A stretch of DNA of 64,000 nt. Source: Pseudo-nitzschia pungens. Lineage: Eukaryota > Bacillariophyta > Bacillariophyceae > Bacillariales > Bacillariaceae. Location: contig CM074759.1 of the NCBI GenBank assembly GCA_037355855.1, positions 1,674,001 to 1,738,000 of the forward strand, read 5' to 3'. The notes beneath the pieces were generated by a model. That model saw nothing but the letters and a program-made list of their open reading frames with translations, made no database searches and was not told the origin of the DNA. Numbering within the stretch: the stretch's first letter is position 1; each line of letters begins with the position of its first letter. Shown here piece by piece: positions 23,291 to 33,355 of the stretch. Both the position numbers and the translations under genes were made by a program.

Positions 23291-23930
23291 GCATTTTGCC
23301 TGTCGGGGTATCAACCTTAGTCTGTTGTTGCTGCTGTTGGTGTACGGCAGAAACAATTTTTGGTCGGATAAGGGGAAATAGGGATGTGATTGGTCAATTG
23401 CTGATTCAGCTTGCTGAAATTTTGGGCTTGCTGGATTCCAGGGGGCATCCCTTGTAGCAATCACATGGTCACACGTCTGCATTTCCGCCTTCGTGGGGCG
23501 CGCGCTTCGAGTGGAAGTAGGAAACAACACCATTAAGCAAGAGCTTAATATATAGTGTTCGGGGGTTCCTTCATCTCCTTTTTCATTGGTATGGTAATCA
23601 TACTGTCTCGGCGTCTCGTCCACACGGTTGTGGCCACAATCCCTAATTTGGTTGGGGCAAATCAAGCTGTGCTGTAGCCTGTCCCCGAAATATAGTGTCT
23701 TTTGGAAATAAATCAACCAAACTTTGCCCAATGGATCTGTGTAAGCAGTGACACTTGTCCCAATTGGAATGTTCTTCACTGGTTCATATTCAGGGGAGAA
23801 GGAATGAACATCCACATGGGGGATAACTTGGTCTTCCAATAGGATCATGTTGCAACCAGCAGCAGTTGTATCGGCATGGCTATCCAACTCACAGTTGCTC
23901 TCTTTCGGCCTTGCCGATCTTGCTGGTCAT
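23246..23930 (-). pseudogene. Copia protease and GAG-pre-integrase region
   Basis: The minus frame contains ESNCELDSHADTTAAG. DSHADT is the aspartic protease motif as written in diatom Copia elements. It continues with LICPNQIRDCGHNRVDETPR, typical of the pre-integrase segment. A repeat-rich Arg/Pro linker follows. This is the best preserved coding block of the element. Confidence 0.75.
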
Positions 23931-24624
23931 CCATTTGATACACCAATGCTGAGACGGATCGACCGCGCTACACTCCTAACAGAGTACGTCGTAGCAGGTC
24001 TATCAACGAGCGTCGTTGCTGTTGCTCATAGCATGTATCAGTCATCCTCATATCTACCACTCTGTATCCTCTATCCTTGTAAGTCACGAGCGCTGTGACG
24101 TCACATTGCTTCTTACGTTAGATCGTCTTCAGTTCAACGCCCTGTTTAATTCCAGATCGACATCGCTGCGGGTCCAAGCTGCGCTTGTCCCCTTTCTCTA
24201 GCGTCATGCATCCAGACTGTCGTCTTGCCCCGGTCTTCTCTTGCCCTAGCGAGTCCTTTTAGCAGTTCTAGGCTTCTCTCCTGTCAGGGCATCGATGTTG
24301 TCCTCTTGTTGCTGCTACTGCTCTTTCGCTGCAAGGACAGACATAAACATCAACCCGGCTGTTCTTTGGGGATAGAGGCTCGCCTCCTTGTATCCTTTCG
24401 ACGGCTATAGTTACAGGGCCTTCTGCTTAGTATTCAACATCAATGCGTCTTCACTGTAAGGACAGAAATCCATCGATCCAACCTTCCAGGTACATCGATT
24501 CACTGTCCCCTAGTTCTTCAGTGAAGGGGAATCAATCAATCTGGCAAGAACGCTGCGCCTAGCCGCATCTGCGACGAATCGTGTCTAGCATCTAGCGTCT
24601 TGCTAAGCTTCTTCTGCTGCAAAT

Positions 24625-24800
24625 CGTGTCCAGTTTGTTGCTATTGATCCGTTGGTGCTATCGACTCGATTCCTATCAATCCGTTGCTATGGATTTGGTG
24701 GCTATCAATCCGTTGCTATCGATCCGTTGCTATCGATTCGGTTGCTATCATAAAATTCGTTGCTTGAACGCTATCGGCTATCGATCAGTTGCTGTCGATC
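24625..24800. repeat. Short degenerate tandem array
   Basis: The word TCCGTTGCTATCGAT and variants (CAATCCGTTGCTATGGAT) recur about every 20 bp. It lies in the non-coding part of the retroelement. Confidence 0.6.
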
Positions 24801-25524
24801 CCTGGGAATACATCAATTGATCGAGCGCTTTCAGTGCAAGGATACAGTACTTCGTTATCCAGCACATCGTTTGCGCTACTCCACAGGATACAGCAATCAA
24901 CCGGGTGCTTTCCACCGTACGCTTTCAGTGTAAGGACAAAATACATAGCAAATTGTCCCCGTTGTTCTTTCAGTGAAAGCAGCCGTACGTGGATGTACAT
25001 GGAGATCGTGGCAGCAATTAGTCAGGGGAGGTAAATGATTCTTCAGAGTATGCAATTCATCGGGGTTCTCGCTCGTAGGTTAGTCTTCGGGCACTTGCCA
25101 TAGGTCGGCATTCAGGCACTATCGATGACACCTTTTCTTCTGTCACGAGCAAAGGTGGGCTCTTTGTTGAGGATATTGGTAGTTTCAGGGATACTTTTTG
25201 CAAATATTTCAAACATACAGGCCTTTGCGGCCTCCAATCCTTCCGGATTCATTCAATTGCGTACGTCGCAATCTTCAATTCTTTTGATACATGGATACCC
25301 TATCCAATCGAGAAGAATGGCAATCAACAATCAGGAAACCTGGTCGATTTGATCTGCTCATCATCTGATTCCTTCTGGGACTTCTCCTTCGGTTTCAAGG
25401 TTCGTAGGCTCCTTGGGAGACCCCTTGGGTGGTTGCTTTCCGGTAGGAGTGATCATTTTGTTTAGGCTTTGGATGACTTCTAGATGATTTGCTTTACAAC
25501 TCGTTCCTTATTTCAAAGAAAGAC

Positions 25525-25650
25525 AAATTCGTTGCTCGTTCCGAGTTAGTTTCTTGCTTGGGATAAATTCGTTGCCTGTTCCAAGTTGATTTCTTGCTTG
25601 GAATAATTTCGGTGCCTGTTCCAAGTTAATTTCTTGCTTGGAATAATTTC
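25525..25650. repeat. 40-bp tandem repeat, three copies
   Basis: TTCTTGCTTGG recurs at 25551, 25591 and 25631, with GTTCCAAGTT between copies, giving an exact 40-bp period. The last two copies are nearly identical. Confidence 0.75.
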
Positions 25651-25739
25651 GGTGGTCAGTAGGAATGGTTCCTGATCTGGCCTGTGGTTGCTGCTGTGAC
25701 ATAGTGTTAACGATTGCGAGAATGCCTCTCGATGACTTT

Positions 25740-25890
25740 TATTTATGTATAGGTGACCTCTATTCATGCTTGGGTGACCCCCGATTCATGCTTGGGTGAC
25801 CTTCACCTTGCCCGTGCTTAATGACCTTCCGTGTTTAGATAAGACTAAACTTGGTGACCTTCCGGATTTAGGTGACCTTCCGGGTCTTCG
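25740..25890. repeat. Cluster of GGTGACC words
   Basis: GGTGACC, often followed by TTC, recurs about six times at irregular spacing. No gene or domain explains it. Confidence 0.5.
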
Positions 25891-26579
25891 GTCGTGCTTC
25901 GAAACTTCAATCCTTCGCTTGGATGTCCAAGCAATCCTGGATTAGTCATTTGGCTACAATCCACTACCAGCAGCTGGATGTTCAAAACGTACTGAAGATT
26001 CTAAGAGTCTTTCGTTTTCACAATTTGTGCATCGCGCATTTTGTCCGACGTTCCGATGTTCCAGTACTAAAAATACGTAGATTTCTACACAACTTTACCA
26101 TGCGATATCTCGCTCCCTTTTACACCACCAATCACAACCCCAGGACCTACATGTATTAACCAAGACCTGCGCTCTTTGTTTCTGCTATTGGTTCAGTTGC
26201 TGGCTGCTTCTTTTGGTTGATTTGGTTGCCAATTCACCACTCGGCCGATCGATCCGCAGCAACAACCAAAACAAAACCGACACCTAATTTTCTACAGCAC
26301 CTCCAGTACCGATTCTACAGCGATTCGAAAATACTTCTACTACGTAATACTGTTGCCGTCTTACTGTTGCCGTCTTTACTGCTTCGATCTGTTTCCAAGC
26401 TCCACCCTCAAGGCCCTTAAGTATATATTATACTTAATGTTCTACATTGTTTCCAAGCTTCCTAAGTGATTTCCACTTAACGTTCTACATTCTTCAAGGT
26501 TCCTTGCTAAGTCCCCTAAGTCTTTTCAAGGTGTAGTTCACGAACAGCCCCTTCCACTGTAGGTATATTTCTACAAGAA

Positions 26580-27430
26580 ATTCCAGCTGTCATCTGTTTT
26601 CAAGTCCATTGCCCTGCTGGACCATATGTGTTTTCGCTTATGGTCCTACTGTTTCTTGACCCAAGCCCCAAAGCCGCTAAGTACAGTTTGCTTAAGGCTC
26701 CACCACCTACATAACCCTCTCAGGTGTACTGTATAAATGTCATCTGTTTCCAAGTCTACTGCCCTGATGGACCCTAAGTGTTTTCGATTATGGTCCTACT
26801 GTTTCCTGACCCAAGCCCTAAAGCCACTAAGTACAGTTTGCTTAAGGCTCCCCTACCTACATATACCTCTCAGATGCATTCTTCAACTGTCATCTGTTTT
26901 CAAGTCTACTGCCCTGATGGACCATAAGTGTTTTCGCTTATGGTCCTACTGTTTCCTTACCCAAGCCCCAAAGCCGCTAAGTACAGCTTGCTTAAGGCTC
27001 TCCTACCTACATATACCTCTCAGATGCACACTTCAACTGTCATCTGTTTTCAAGTCTACTGCCCTGCTGGACCATAAGTGTTCTCACTTAAGGTCCTACT
27101 ATTTCCTGACCCAAGCCCCAAAGCCGCTAAGTACAGCTTGCTTAAGGCTCTCCTACCTACATAACCCTCTCAGATGCACACTTCAACTGTCATCTGTTTT
27201 CAAGTCTACTGCCCTGATAGTCCATAATTGTTTTTGATTATGGACCTACTGTTTTTATGACCCAAGCCCCAAAGCTGCTAAGTACATGTTACTTAACGCA
27301 CCACCACCTACATATACCCCTCCAGTTCACAGTACAGCAGAGACCTGTTTTCAAGCCTACAGCCCTGATGGTCCATAAGTGTTATCACTTAAAGGCCCTG
27401 TTTCCAAGCTACTACAGGAGAGCAAGTTCA
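26580..27430. repeat. 150-bp tandem repeat with a hairpin in every unit
   Basis: The anchor GTCATCTGTTTTCAAG (with variants) lies at 26589, 26739, 26889, 27039, 27189 and, degenerate, 27339: an exact 150-bp period. Each unit carries an inverted repeat such as GGACCATAAG, an 8-base loop, then CTTATGGTCC. Several units change both arms together. A plus-strand ORF across the array exists because 150 is divisible by three and is not considered a gene. Confidence 0.85.
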
Positions 27431-28531
27431 AGTTCGAACAGAAGGCCAGCTGTTACGAATTTGAATTTGGTAGTAGGCTCCACCGCCTCTACGTGTCGTG
27501 TCTCCTACTACGAAGTTCGAACAGAAGGACAGCTGTTACGAATTTGGTAGTAGGCTCCGTACTATATGTACCATACAGTGGTAAGGAATGTGTTTGGGGC
27601 ACTCGCATTACTGATGCTGCAATACAGCATGCAGAGACCAGTTTTGCTTGCGTCAGCTGACCACTTGCATTACAGATACTATGTATCTAGGCAAGGGTTT
27701 TGCTTGTGTCAGCTGACCACTCCAAGCATCACTGATGCTGTACAGTGGCATTCAAGGGACAGTTTTGCTTGTGTTTTCCCTTTCACGTTCTTGTTACCCC
27801 GTCTCCTGTACGCTTTGCAACAGCTGTGTCTGTTGTGCTCTGGACTGGTTCGTTTTTTTCCTGTTTCTTACCAAGGTTCGTTTGCAAAATAGCCGTCTTT
27901 ACAACCTGGGGCCTATTCCCCATGGTTGAGGCGGCGCGTCGTTCTACAACTTGGGGCCTAACCTCTCTTCGATTGAGGCGACGATAAAGTCTGGTTACAG
28001 ACTGAGTAGCTTTTAACCACCTTCGGTGGATTTTCCTACTTAAATAAGTATATTATTATTATTAAGAGTCTTTCGTTTCCATCCTGGACTCTCGTAACGT
28101 ACTGAAGATTCCAATCGGAGGGCGTCTCGTATGGATTCTTTCGTTCGGTCCCTTGCTCAATTGGTCCCTTTTGCATCCGGGCCAAGACTTGGTGGAGCCA
28201 CCACCCTGCTCTGTTTCATAGACCTAGTATGAGCCGGTCCGCACGGGATCCCTAGGCCCCAGTATCTAGCAAAAGGGAGCCTCATTTACATCGCTGTAGG
28301 TCTCTTCTCGCGTCCGCTCTGGACTTGCCGTCCGTATCTGCGTATCGATCGTCCGAAAGACCCACTGGAGACACGTCGATGTCAGTTCCTTGTGTTACAC
28401 TGTAGGCCAGGAACTGAGTTTTACATCCAGCAGATGGTTCTTTTACATCCAAGTGTAGGCATGGATGCCAGCAGGGATCAGCTGCTGGGTTTCGTCACAC
28501 GCTCTAGCCGGCGTCCCGGCTTCGAAGTTGG

Positions 28532-28557
28532 GTTCGAGCGGTGGGTCTGATAAACTG
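28532..28557 (-). promoter_or_regulatory. Possible primer-binding site next to 5' LTR
   Basis: Just inside the right LTR the minus strand reads CAGTTTATCAGACCC. TATCAGA is shared with the initiator-tRNA-Met complementary site of many Copia elements (TGGTATCAGAG). The match is short and the position is right, so this is suggestive only. Confidence 0.3.
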
Positions 28558-29418
28558 TGTTGATATTTGCTCGTCAGCAAAAATAAGGGATAACAATAAC
28601 AATAATACCACATAGAGTCCTGGCAAATAGTGAGACTACAGAAGATACTGTTCAGTCTCTATTGCATACGCTCAATTGCTACAAGGTACTTCCCTAGAGG
28701 TACATTGGAATCGATCATGGTGAGGGCGTGATAGGATGTGTTTATTTTAGAGTGTAAAAGAAAGAGTGAATAAAAGAGGGAGCTGAGCCAAAGCGCTCAG
28801 CTCTGTATTGTATCGTGACAGCGCTCCGATAACTCGTATAATAACAGAGCTCTGTAGCTCTGGTACTGTATCCTACGGGTAGCGTATCGGAGTAGCGTAG
28901 CGTAGCTTAATTAAGCTCCGCTTAATTATATTCAATCGTGTGCTCGCTTGTTTGCTAACGCGTTGGGTAACTGTCTGGGTCAGGTATCCGGTCATGGTAC
29001 ATATTATACACCAATGACCCGACCCCGGCGGTAGCATAGTATCTTAGCATGGTATCATGGTAGGTTAGCATCTTTCAATATCTCGTAGCAATTAGCAACC
29101 CTAACCCTGTAGCATCTAGCTACACCATAAAAGGTGCTTTACTCGGGGTACGTACGATTGGTACAAATCGTACGCGACGGCCCTAGTAAACTCTGCTAGC
29201 ATCCATACTAAACAGGATAGGTCTGTTGCTAAGCCTGTTGCTAAGCCTGTTGCTAAGCCTGTTGCTAAGCCTGTATGCTACCAATTAGCACACAGCCCAG
29301 CACTCAGCTCAGCACCTGTTAGTCAGTTACTGGAGGCTGCTGCCTGTAGCCCCAGTACACTCTCCTACACAGGAGCCTTGCTAGCACAGATCATAGCACC
29401 ACTTTGAATATCTTCATA
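28558..29418 (-). repeat. Right LTR (5' LTR in element orientation)
   Basis: 861 bp, the partner of the left LTR. It holds four copies of TGTTGCTAAGCC, one more than its partner, which accounts for the whole length difference. The element promoter should lie here, reading toward lower coordinates, but no core promoter was identified. Confidence 0.9.
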
Positions 29419-29424
29419 TTAATG

Positions 29425-30443
29425 CACGTCTATTTCAATTTCCTTGTACAAGTTGTACATGTTTCTAAGGTAGACGATACAGTATCATGATTTAGCATGG
29501 TAGACAGAGCTGTCACCATTACTTCAATATTATAAATGGAGGCAGTACTTTGAAGTGTTGCTGGTAATTACTCCTTGTGGGTACTTGTTCTTACTGCACC
29601 GTACTATCTGAAGTAGACTTCAGCAATTGCACCTAGCTATACTTCAGCAATTACTACACCTAGCTATGCAAAGTGTTGTTGATTGAGAATAGTCAGTCAG
29701 CAACACCAACTCTCCACCAGAGAATAATGACAAATGTTTATTGCATACACCACTAGCAGTAATGGTCAACAACAACGAAAACAAGCAAGTACTCATAGAA
29801 TAACAAGTTATAATGACCTCATGTGATACTACCTCCCTACATTCCTAGTAGTAGTACTACTACTAGGTCTACTAATGGTGAATGACAATGTCATGGTGCA
29901 CAAGTCTCCTTCTTCATTGTTGAGCAAATGAGCGTCCTGAGACATAAATCAATATGGAAGTGCGACACCAATTGGGGATTTCCATGGGACTTACGCTTTT
30001 GCTGATGGTTGCTTTTTGTTTTCATCGAGAACTGATAGAACGAACATTCTTTTCAATACCAGTAACTTACGACCAGTATTCTCAAAACGCAAAAAAATAT
30101 GCAAATCCCAAATTTGACTACGAGTACCCCCGCCCGTCTGTCAACCGTCACCACAACATCCTTGGGTGATGAGCCAGATTTGCATTTTTGAGTTCGTGAC
30201 CCAACTAAAAAACTTGACACCACTATTTTTTTACTCTCGTCTTTTTTCAACTGCGAAGTGAAGCCAACGAAAAACGAAACAACCCTCCACTTTTCTACCA
30301 AGTTTCAAACTCTAAGGTTACTCGTTCGCCGGAAACGATCTTTTCACATGGCATAAGGCATAGTACGATAAGGCAGCCATCATAAATTGTCTCATTCATT
30401 GTGAAAAGCCACCGACATAATAGAGAGAAGTGGTTCGTTCACC
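29425..30443. other. Intergenic region upstream of tRNase Z
   Basis: About 1 kb beyond the retroelement. It contains a perfect 24-bp palindrome of TAG/TAC steps at 29844-29867 and one small possible ORF (listed separately). Confidence 0.5.
29954..30169 (+). CDS. Possible small membrane protein
   Basis: A 71-codon frame from an ATG has a hydrophobic stretch (GLTLLLMVAFCF, residues 13-24) near the N-terminus and a Tyr/Asn/Lys-rich tail. It lies 275 bp upstream of tRNase Z on the same strand. It resembles small mitochondrial or ER membrane proteins in layout only. It may be chance. Confidence 0.3.
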   Translation: MEVRHQLGISMGLTLLLMVAFCFHRELIERTFFSIPVTYDQYSQNAKKYANPKFDYEYPRPSVNRHHNILG

Positions 30444-33251
30444 ATGACGAGTTGTGTTAGAGTCCTCTCCACTCAGACGTTCGATTCTTCCCCCTCGATT
30501 TTGTTGGTCGCTCCGAACGGGAAAAAAACGCTCGTGAATTGCGGGGAAGGATGCCAACGAATCTTCTTGGAGTTTGGGCAGAAGGTAGCTTCAATCGATC
30601 GGGTATGCCTTACTCACTTGGGTCACGCGACAATTGGGGGATTGCCCGGGATGATCTTGACGGCATCGGACGTGCTAAAACAGGCGACGGATCATGCCAA
30701 AGAGGCGGCCGGAGCAAAGGTTGCGAATACGCAACAAGAACAAACGAAGAATAAAGGCAAGGGCAAAGGCAACAACAAAGGCAACAGCAAAGGCAACGAC
30801 TCAAATTCGTCACCAATTCAACCAGGACTGAAACTGCTCGGTCCTTACGGCACACGCAGATTTTTTCGATCCCTGAGACACTTTATGAGACGTGATTCCT
30901 TCTGGATAGACATTCAGGAAGGTGCTTACATTCAAGTGGAATCCAATGGCGATGCTGCCGATGCAAGTGTCCCGAAAAAGAAAAACAAGAAAAAAGATTC
31001 GAATTCTGAAGATTTCATGGTTCAGTCCATTGTAGCTTATGAAGAAACTGAATCCGATACTTCCGCAAACTGTTGTACGGAATCCAATTCAGAATCTGCC
31101 ACGGTCAGCTTGGTCTTTCCATCGAACAAACGCCCTCGGATTGCAGGTGCAGAGGACTTCAGGACAATAAGAGAAAACGACGAAGAAGAAACAGAAACGG
31201 CGAAAACAATACCGCAACAATCAGCACGAAAGTCCCACAATCGCCGCCAAATATTATCATTTCTCTTCACCACCCCACCCATTCAGGGAAAATTTTTGAT
31301 CGAGAAGGCAATGGCACTGGGAGTACCAAAGGGTCCGCTGTATGGACAATTGAAAGCAGGAAAAAGTGTAACGTTTTCTTCTCCGTCGGATGGCGCGGGG
31401 GAAAGCACGACCGTCACCGTAGAAAGCCATCAGGTTGTCGAGCCTGGCAGTCCGGGAGTAGTTGTGGCGGTTTTGTGCTATCCCAGTTTCTCTGTACTAG
31501 AGCAATTGCGAGCGTCCAAAGAACTCTTGAAATTTGAACGCCATCCACAAAAGCCAAACACAGAAATCAACAATGCTTCTTGCAAGTCCGAGGCAGAGAA
31601 GAAACAGATGGATAAGAAAAAAACATTGATGGAACTCGTAATCCACATGACAACTAGGGACATTTTCGAATCTGAAACGTGTGCTGCATGGAGGACATCA
31701 TTTTTTCAAGAAGGGGTCCGCCATATGTTTCTTCGCGCTGAGACAACGACCGCGACAAGCATGGAACACGAAGCTAGTCTGGGATCGGTATCGAACTTTC
31801 AATCCGCACATTCGGGAGCTTTGCTTAGATCCCAAGTTTGCTCCGATGTTTACAGGGCACCCACACAAATGGATCTCACAATCAACAAACCTTCAACCAC
31901 TACCCAACAAGAGAGTCCCGATGCGACAGAAAAAGAAGCAGGGAACGAAGAGTCCACCAGTGTGGTCTACGCCGTGCCACTCCTCGAGTACAGATTGCTC
32001 CCTCGGTCGAAACGTGGATTTTGCAGTCACGACGTGTTTCACCAAAAGTGGGACGCAATGCAAGAAGAAGCTCGACTTTTGCTCGACACATCGGGTTGCA
32101 TAGATCGAGCAAAGCAAATACTAGAGGAGAGTGAATTTTTACCCGAAACAGCTACGGGAAACGATGCAACCGGTCACGATTTTATCGGTAACGAAATTTT
32201 GTTTACAGGGACAGGGTCTGCCGTGCCCTGCAAACACCGAAATGTTTCCGGAATACACGTTCGGATGGACAATGGCAACGCAATGCTACTAGATGTCGGG
32301 GAGGGAACGGTAGGGCAACTGTTACGGGCGAAACAGCAGCAGAAGTATCGGGGGAAAGGAAAAGAAGGTCTAGCAGACGTCCTGAAGCAGATCAAGGCAA
32401 TTTGGGTTTCGCACCCACATGCAGACCACCACTTAGGCTTGATTCGTTTGCTAGAAGAGCGACAAAGGCTTGTAACGAATCCTGACCCGGTGGTGTTGAT
32501 TGCTCCCCCAAATATTTCGAATTTTCTGCAAGAATACGAATCCGTGCAATCCAATGTGGCGGAGAGCTACATTTTTCTCGACTGCCGAGCTCTGAAACCC
32601 GAGAACGGTAGCCAAATCAATGGGGAAACCAATCATCTTGCACTGCAACGACTACAACAAGATCTCGGAATTCATTCCTGTACGGCGATACCCGTAGCGC
32701 ATTGTGCTTATTCGTTTGCAGTTGTCTTTCACGGCACGTCCTTTGGTTCCTTGGCGTACAGTGGGGATTGTCGCCCCAGCAAGAACTTTTCCAGGATAGC
32801 CTACAATGCAGATCTGCTCATTCACGAGGCAACGTTTGCGGATGGGATGGAAGCAGATGCCTTGGTAAAGCGCCATTGCACCGTAGGTGAGGCCCTGCAT
32901 GTCGCGAAAGAAATGAATGCCAAGACTACGATTTTAACGCATTTTTCACAACGGTATCCCAAGATTCCTGTCATTAGCGATACCGATGGCACGCAAACTA
33001 GCACAGATTCGAGCAGGGCGGAAACCGATTCTTCAATACGTTCGCCGCGCGAGACGACAGTTATTCACGCTTGTGACTTCATGACAATAACGACATCGAA
33101 CATTCGTTTGGCATCGAAGCTCACACCGGCATTGCAATTATTGTACCCTGATGAGTCTGAAGATACGAAGGGGAACGAAACAACAGAAATGACCGATGCA
33201 CAAGCAGCTTTAGAAATTCCTGGTTTGTTTGCCCAGAGTGAGCTCCTTTGA
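30444..33251 (+). CDS. ELAC2: Ribonuclease Z, long form (ELAC2-type)
   Basis: An intron-free frame of 935 residues. tRNase Z cuts the 3' trailer from precursor tRNAs. The long form has two metallo-beta-lactamase halves. The N-terminal half (LVNCGEGCQRIFLEFG, then THLGHATIGGLPG) has lost the metal ligands, as in the family. The C-terminal half is catalytic: LLDVGEGTVGQLLR, then SHPHADHHLGLIRLL with the HxHxDH zinc motif. LAYSGDCRPS, HEATFAD and ILTHFSQRYPK complete the active site. Insertions include a low-complexity Lys/Gly/Asn tract (residues about 103-120) and an acidic tract. No clear targeting peptide is seen, so nucleus or cytosol is likelier than an organelle. The start is the first ATG in a compact 5' region. 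Confidence 0.93.
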   Translation: MTSCVRVLSTQTFDSSPSILLVAPNGKKTLVNCGEGCQRIFLEFGQKVASIDRVCLTHLGHATIGGLPGMILTASDVLKQATDHAKEAAGAKVANTQQEQTKNKGKGKGNNKGNSKGNDSNSSPIQPGLKLLGPYGTRRFFRSLRHFMRRDSFWIDIQEGAYIQVESNGDAADASVPKKKNKKKDSNSEDFMVQSIVAYEETESDTSANCCTESNSESATVSLVFPSNKRPRIAGAEDFRTIRENDEEETETAKTIPQQSARKSHNRRQILSFLFTTPPIQGKFLIEKAMALGVPKGPLYGQLKAGKSVTFSSPSDGAGESTTVTVESHQVVEPGSPGVVVAVLCYPSFSVLEQLRASKELLKFERHPQKPNTEINNASCKSEAEKKQMDKKKTLMELVIHMTTRDIFESETCAAWRTSFFQEGVRHMFLRAETTTATSMEHEASLGSVSNFQSAHSGALLRSQVCSDVYRAPTQMDLTINKPSTTTQQESPDATEKEAGNEESTSVVYAVPLLEYRLLPRSKRGFCSHDVFHQKWDAMQEEARLLLDTSGCIDRAKQILEESEFLPETATGNDATGHDFIGNEILFTGTGSAVPCKHRNVSGIHVRMDNGNAMLLDVGEGTVGQLLRAKQQQKYRGKGKEGLADVLKQIKAIWVSHPHADHHLGLIRLLEERQRLVTNPDPVVLIAPPNISNFLQEYESVQSNVAESYIFLDCRALKPENGSQINGETNHLALQRLQQDLGIHSCTAIPVAHCAYSFAVVFHGTSFGSLAYSGDCRPSKNFSRIAYNADLLIHEATFADGMEADALVKRHCTVGEALHVAKEMNAKTTILTHFSQRYPKIPVISDTDGTQTSTDSSRAETDSSIRSPRETTVIHACDFMTITTSNIRLASKLTPALQLLYPDESEDTKGNETTEMTDAQAALEIPGLFAQSELL

Positions 33252-33355
33252 TTTCAGAGACTGTCTTATCCACGCATCAGTACTACGGTATGAATTTCTG
33301 TCTATCCGTAAGAAAGAAAATAGACTGAAAGGGCTTAAACGATTCATTCTCTTCA

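Larger units (their letters stand above)
18046..29418 (-). mobile_element. Copia-type LTR retroelement, coding-defective, CoDi-like
   Basis: Two long direct repeats, 18046-18894 and 28558-29418, bound an internal region of about 9.7 kb. TTAATG flanks both outer ends (18040-18045 and 29419-29424). Coding remnants lie on the minus strand in Copia order: protease, then integrase, then reverse-transcriptase N-terminal region, then RNase H end. That order sets the orientation. The integrase is eroded and most of the reverse transcriptase is missing, yet the LTRs are almost identical. This suggests recent movement using enzymes supplied by another copy. Much of the interior, including the gag position (24-28.5 kb), consists of tandem repeats without a long ORF. 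It sits between CLU and tRNase Z and interrupts neither. Confidence 0.9.

Noticed and set aside
22837..23457. 206-codon plus-strand ORF
   Set aside because: It is the antisense of the Copia linker repeats, whose minus-strand frame joins protease to integrase.
26737..27237. 166-codon plus-strand ORF with repeats of SSVFKSTAL
   Set aside because: The 150-bp period keeps the frame open; the strand is opposite to the element and the hairpins explain the conservation better.
29097..29108. Telomere-like AACCCTAACCCT in both LTRs (also near 18587)
   Set aside because: Only two units, present as part of the LTR sequence; no telomeric array.
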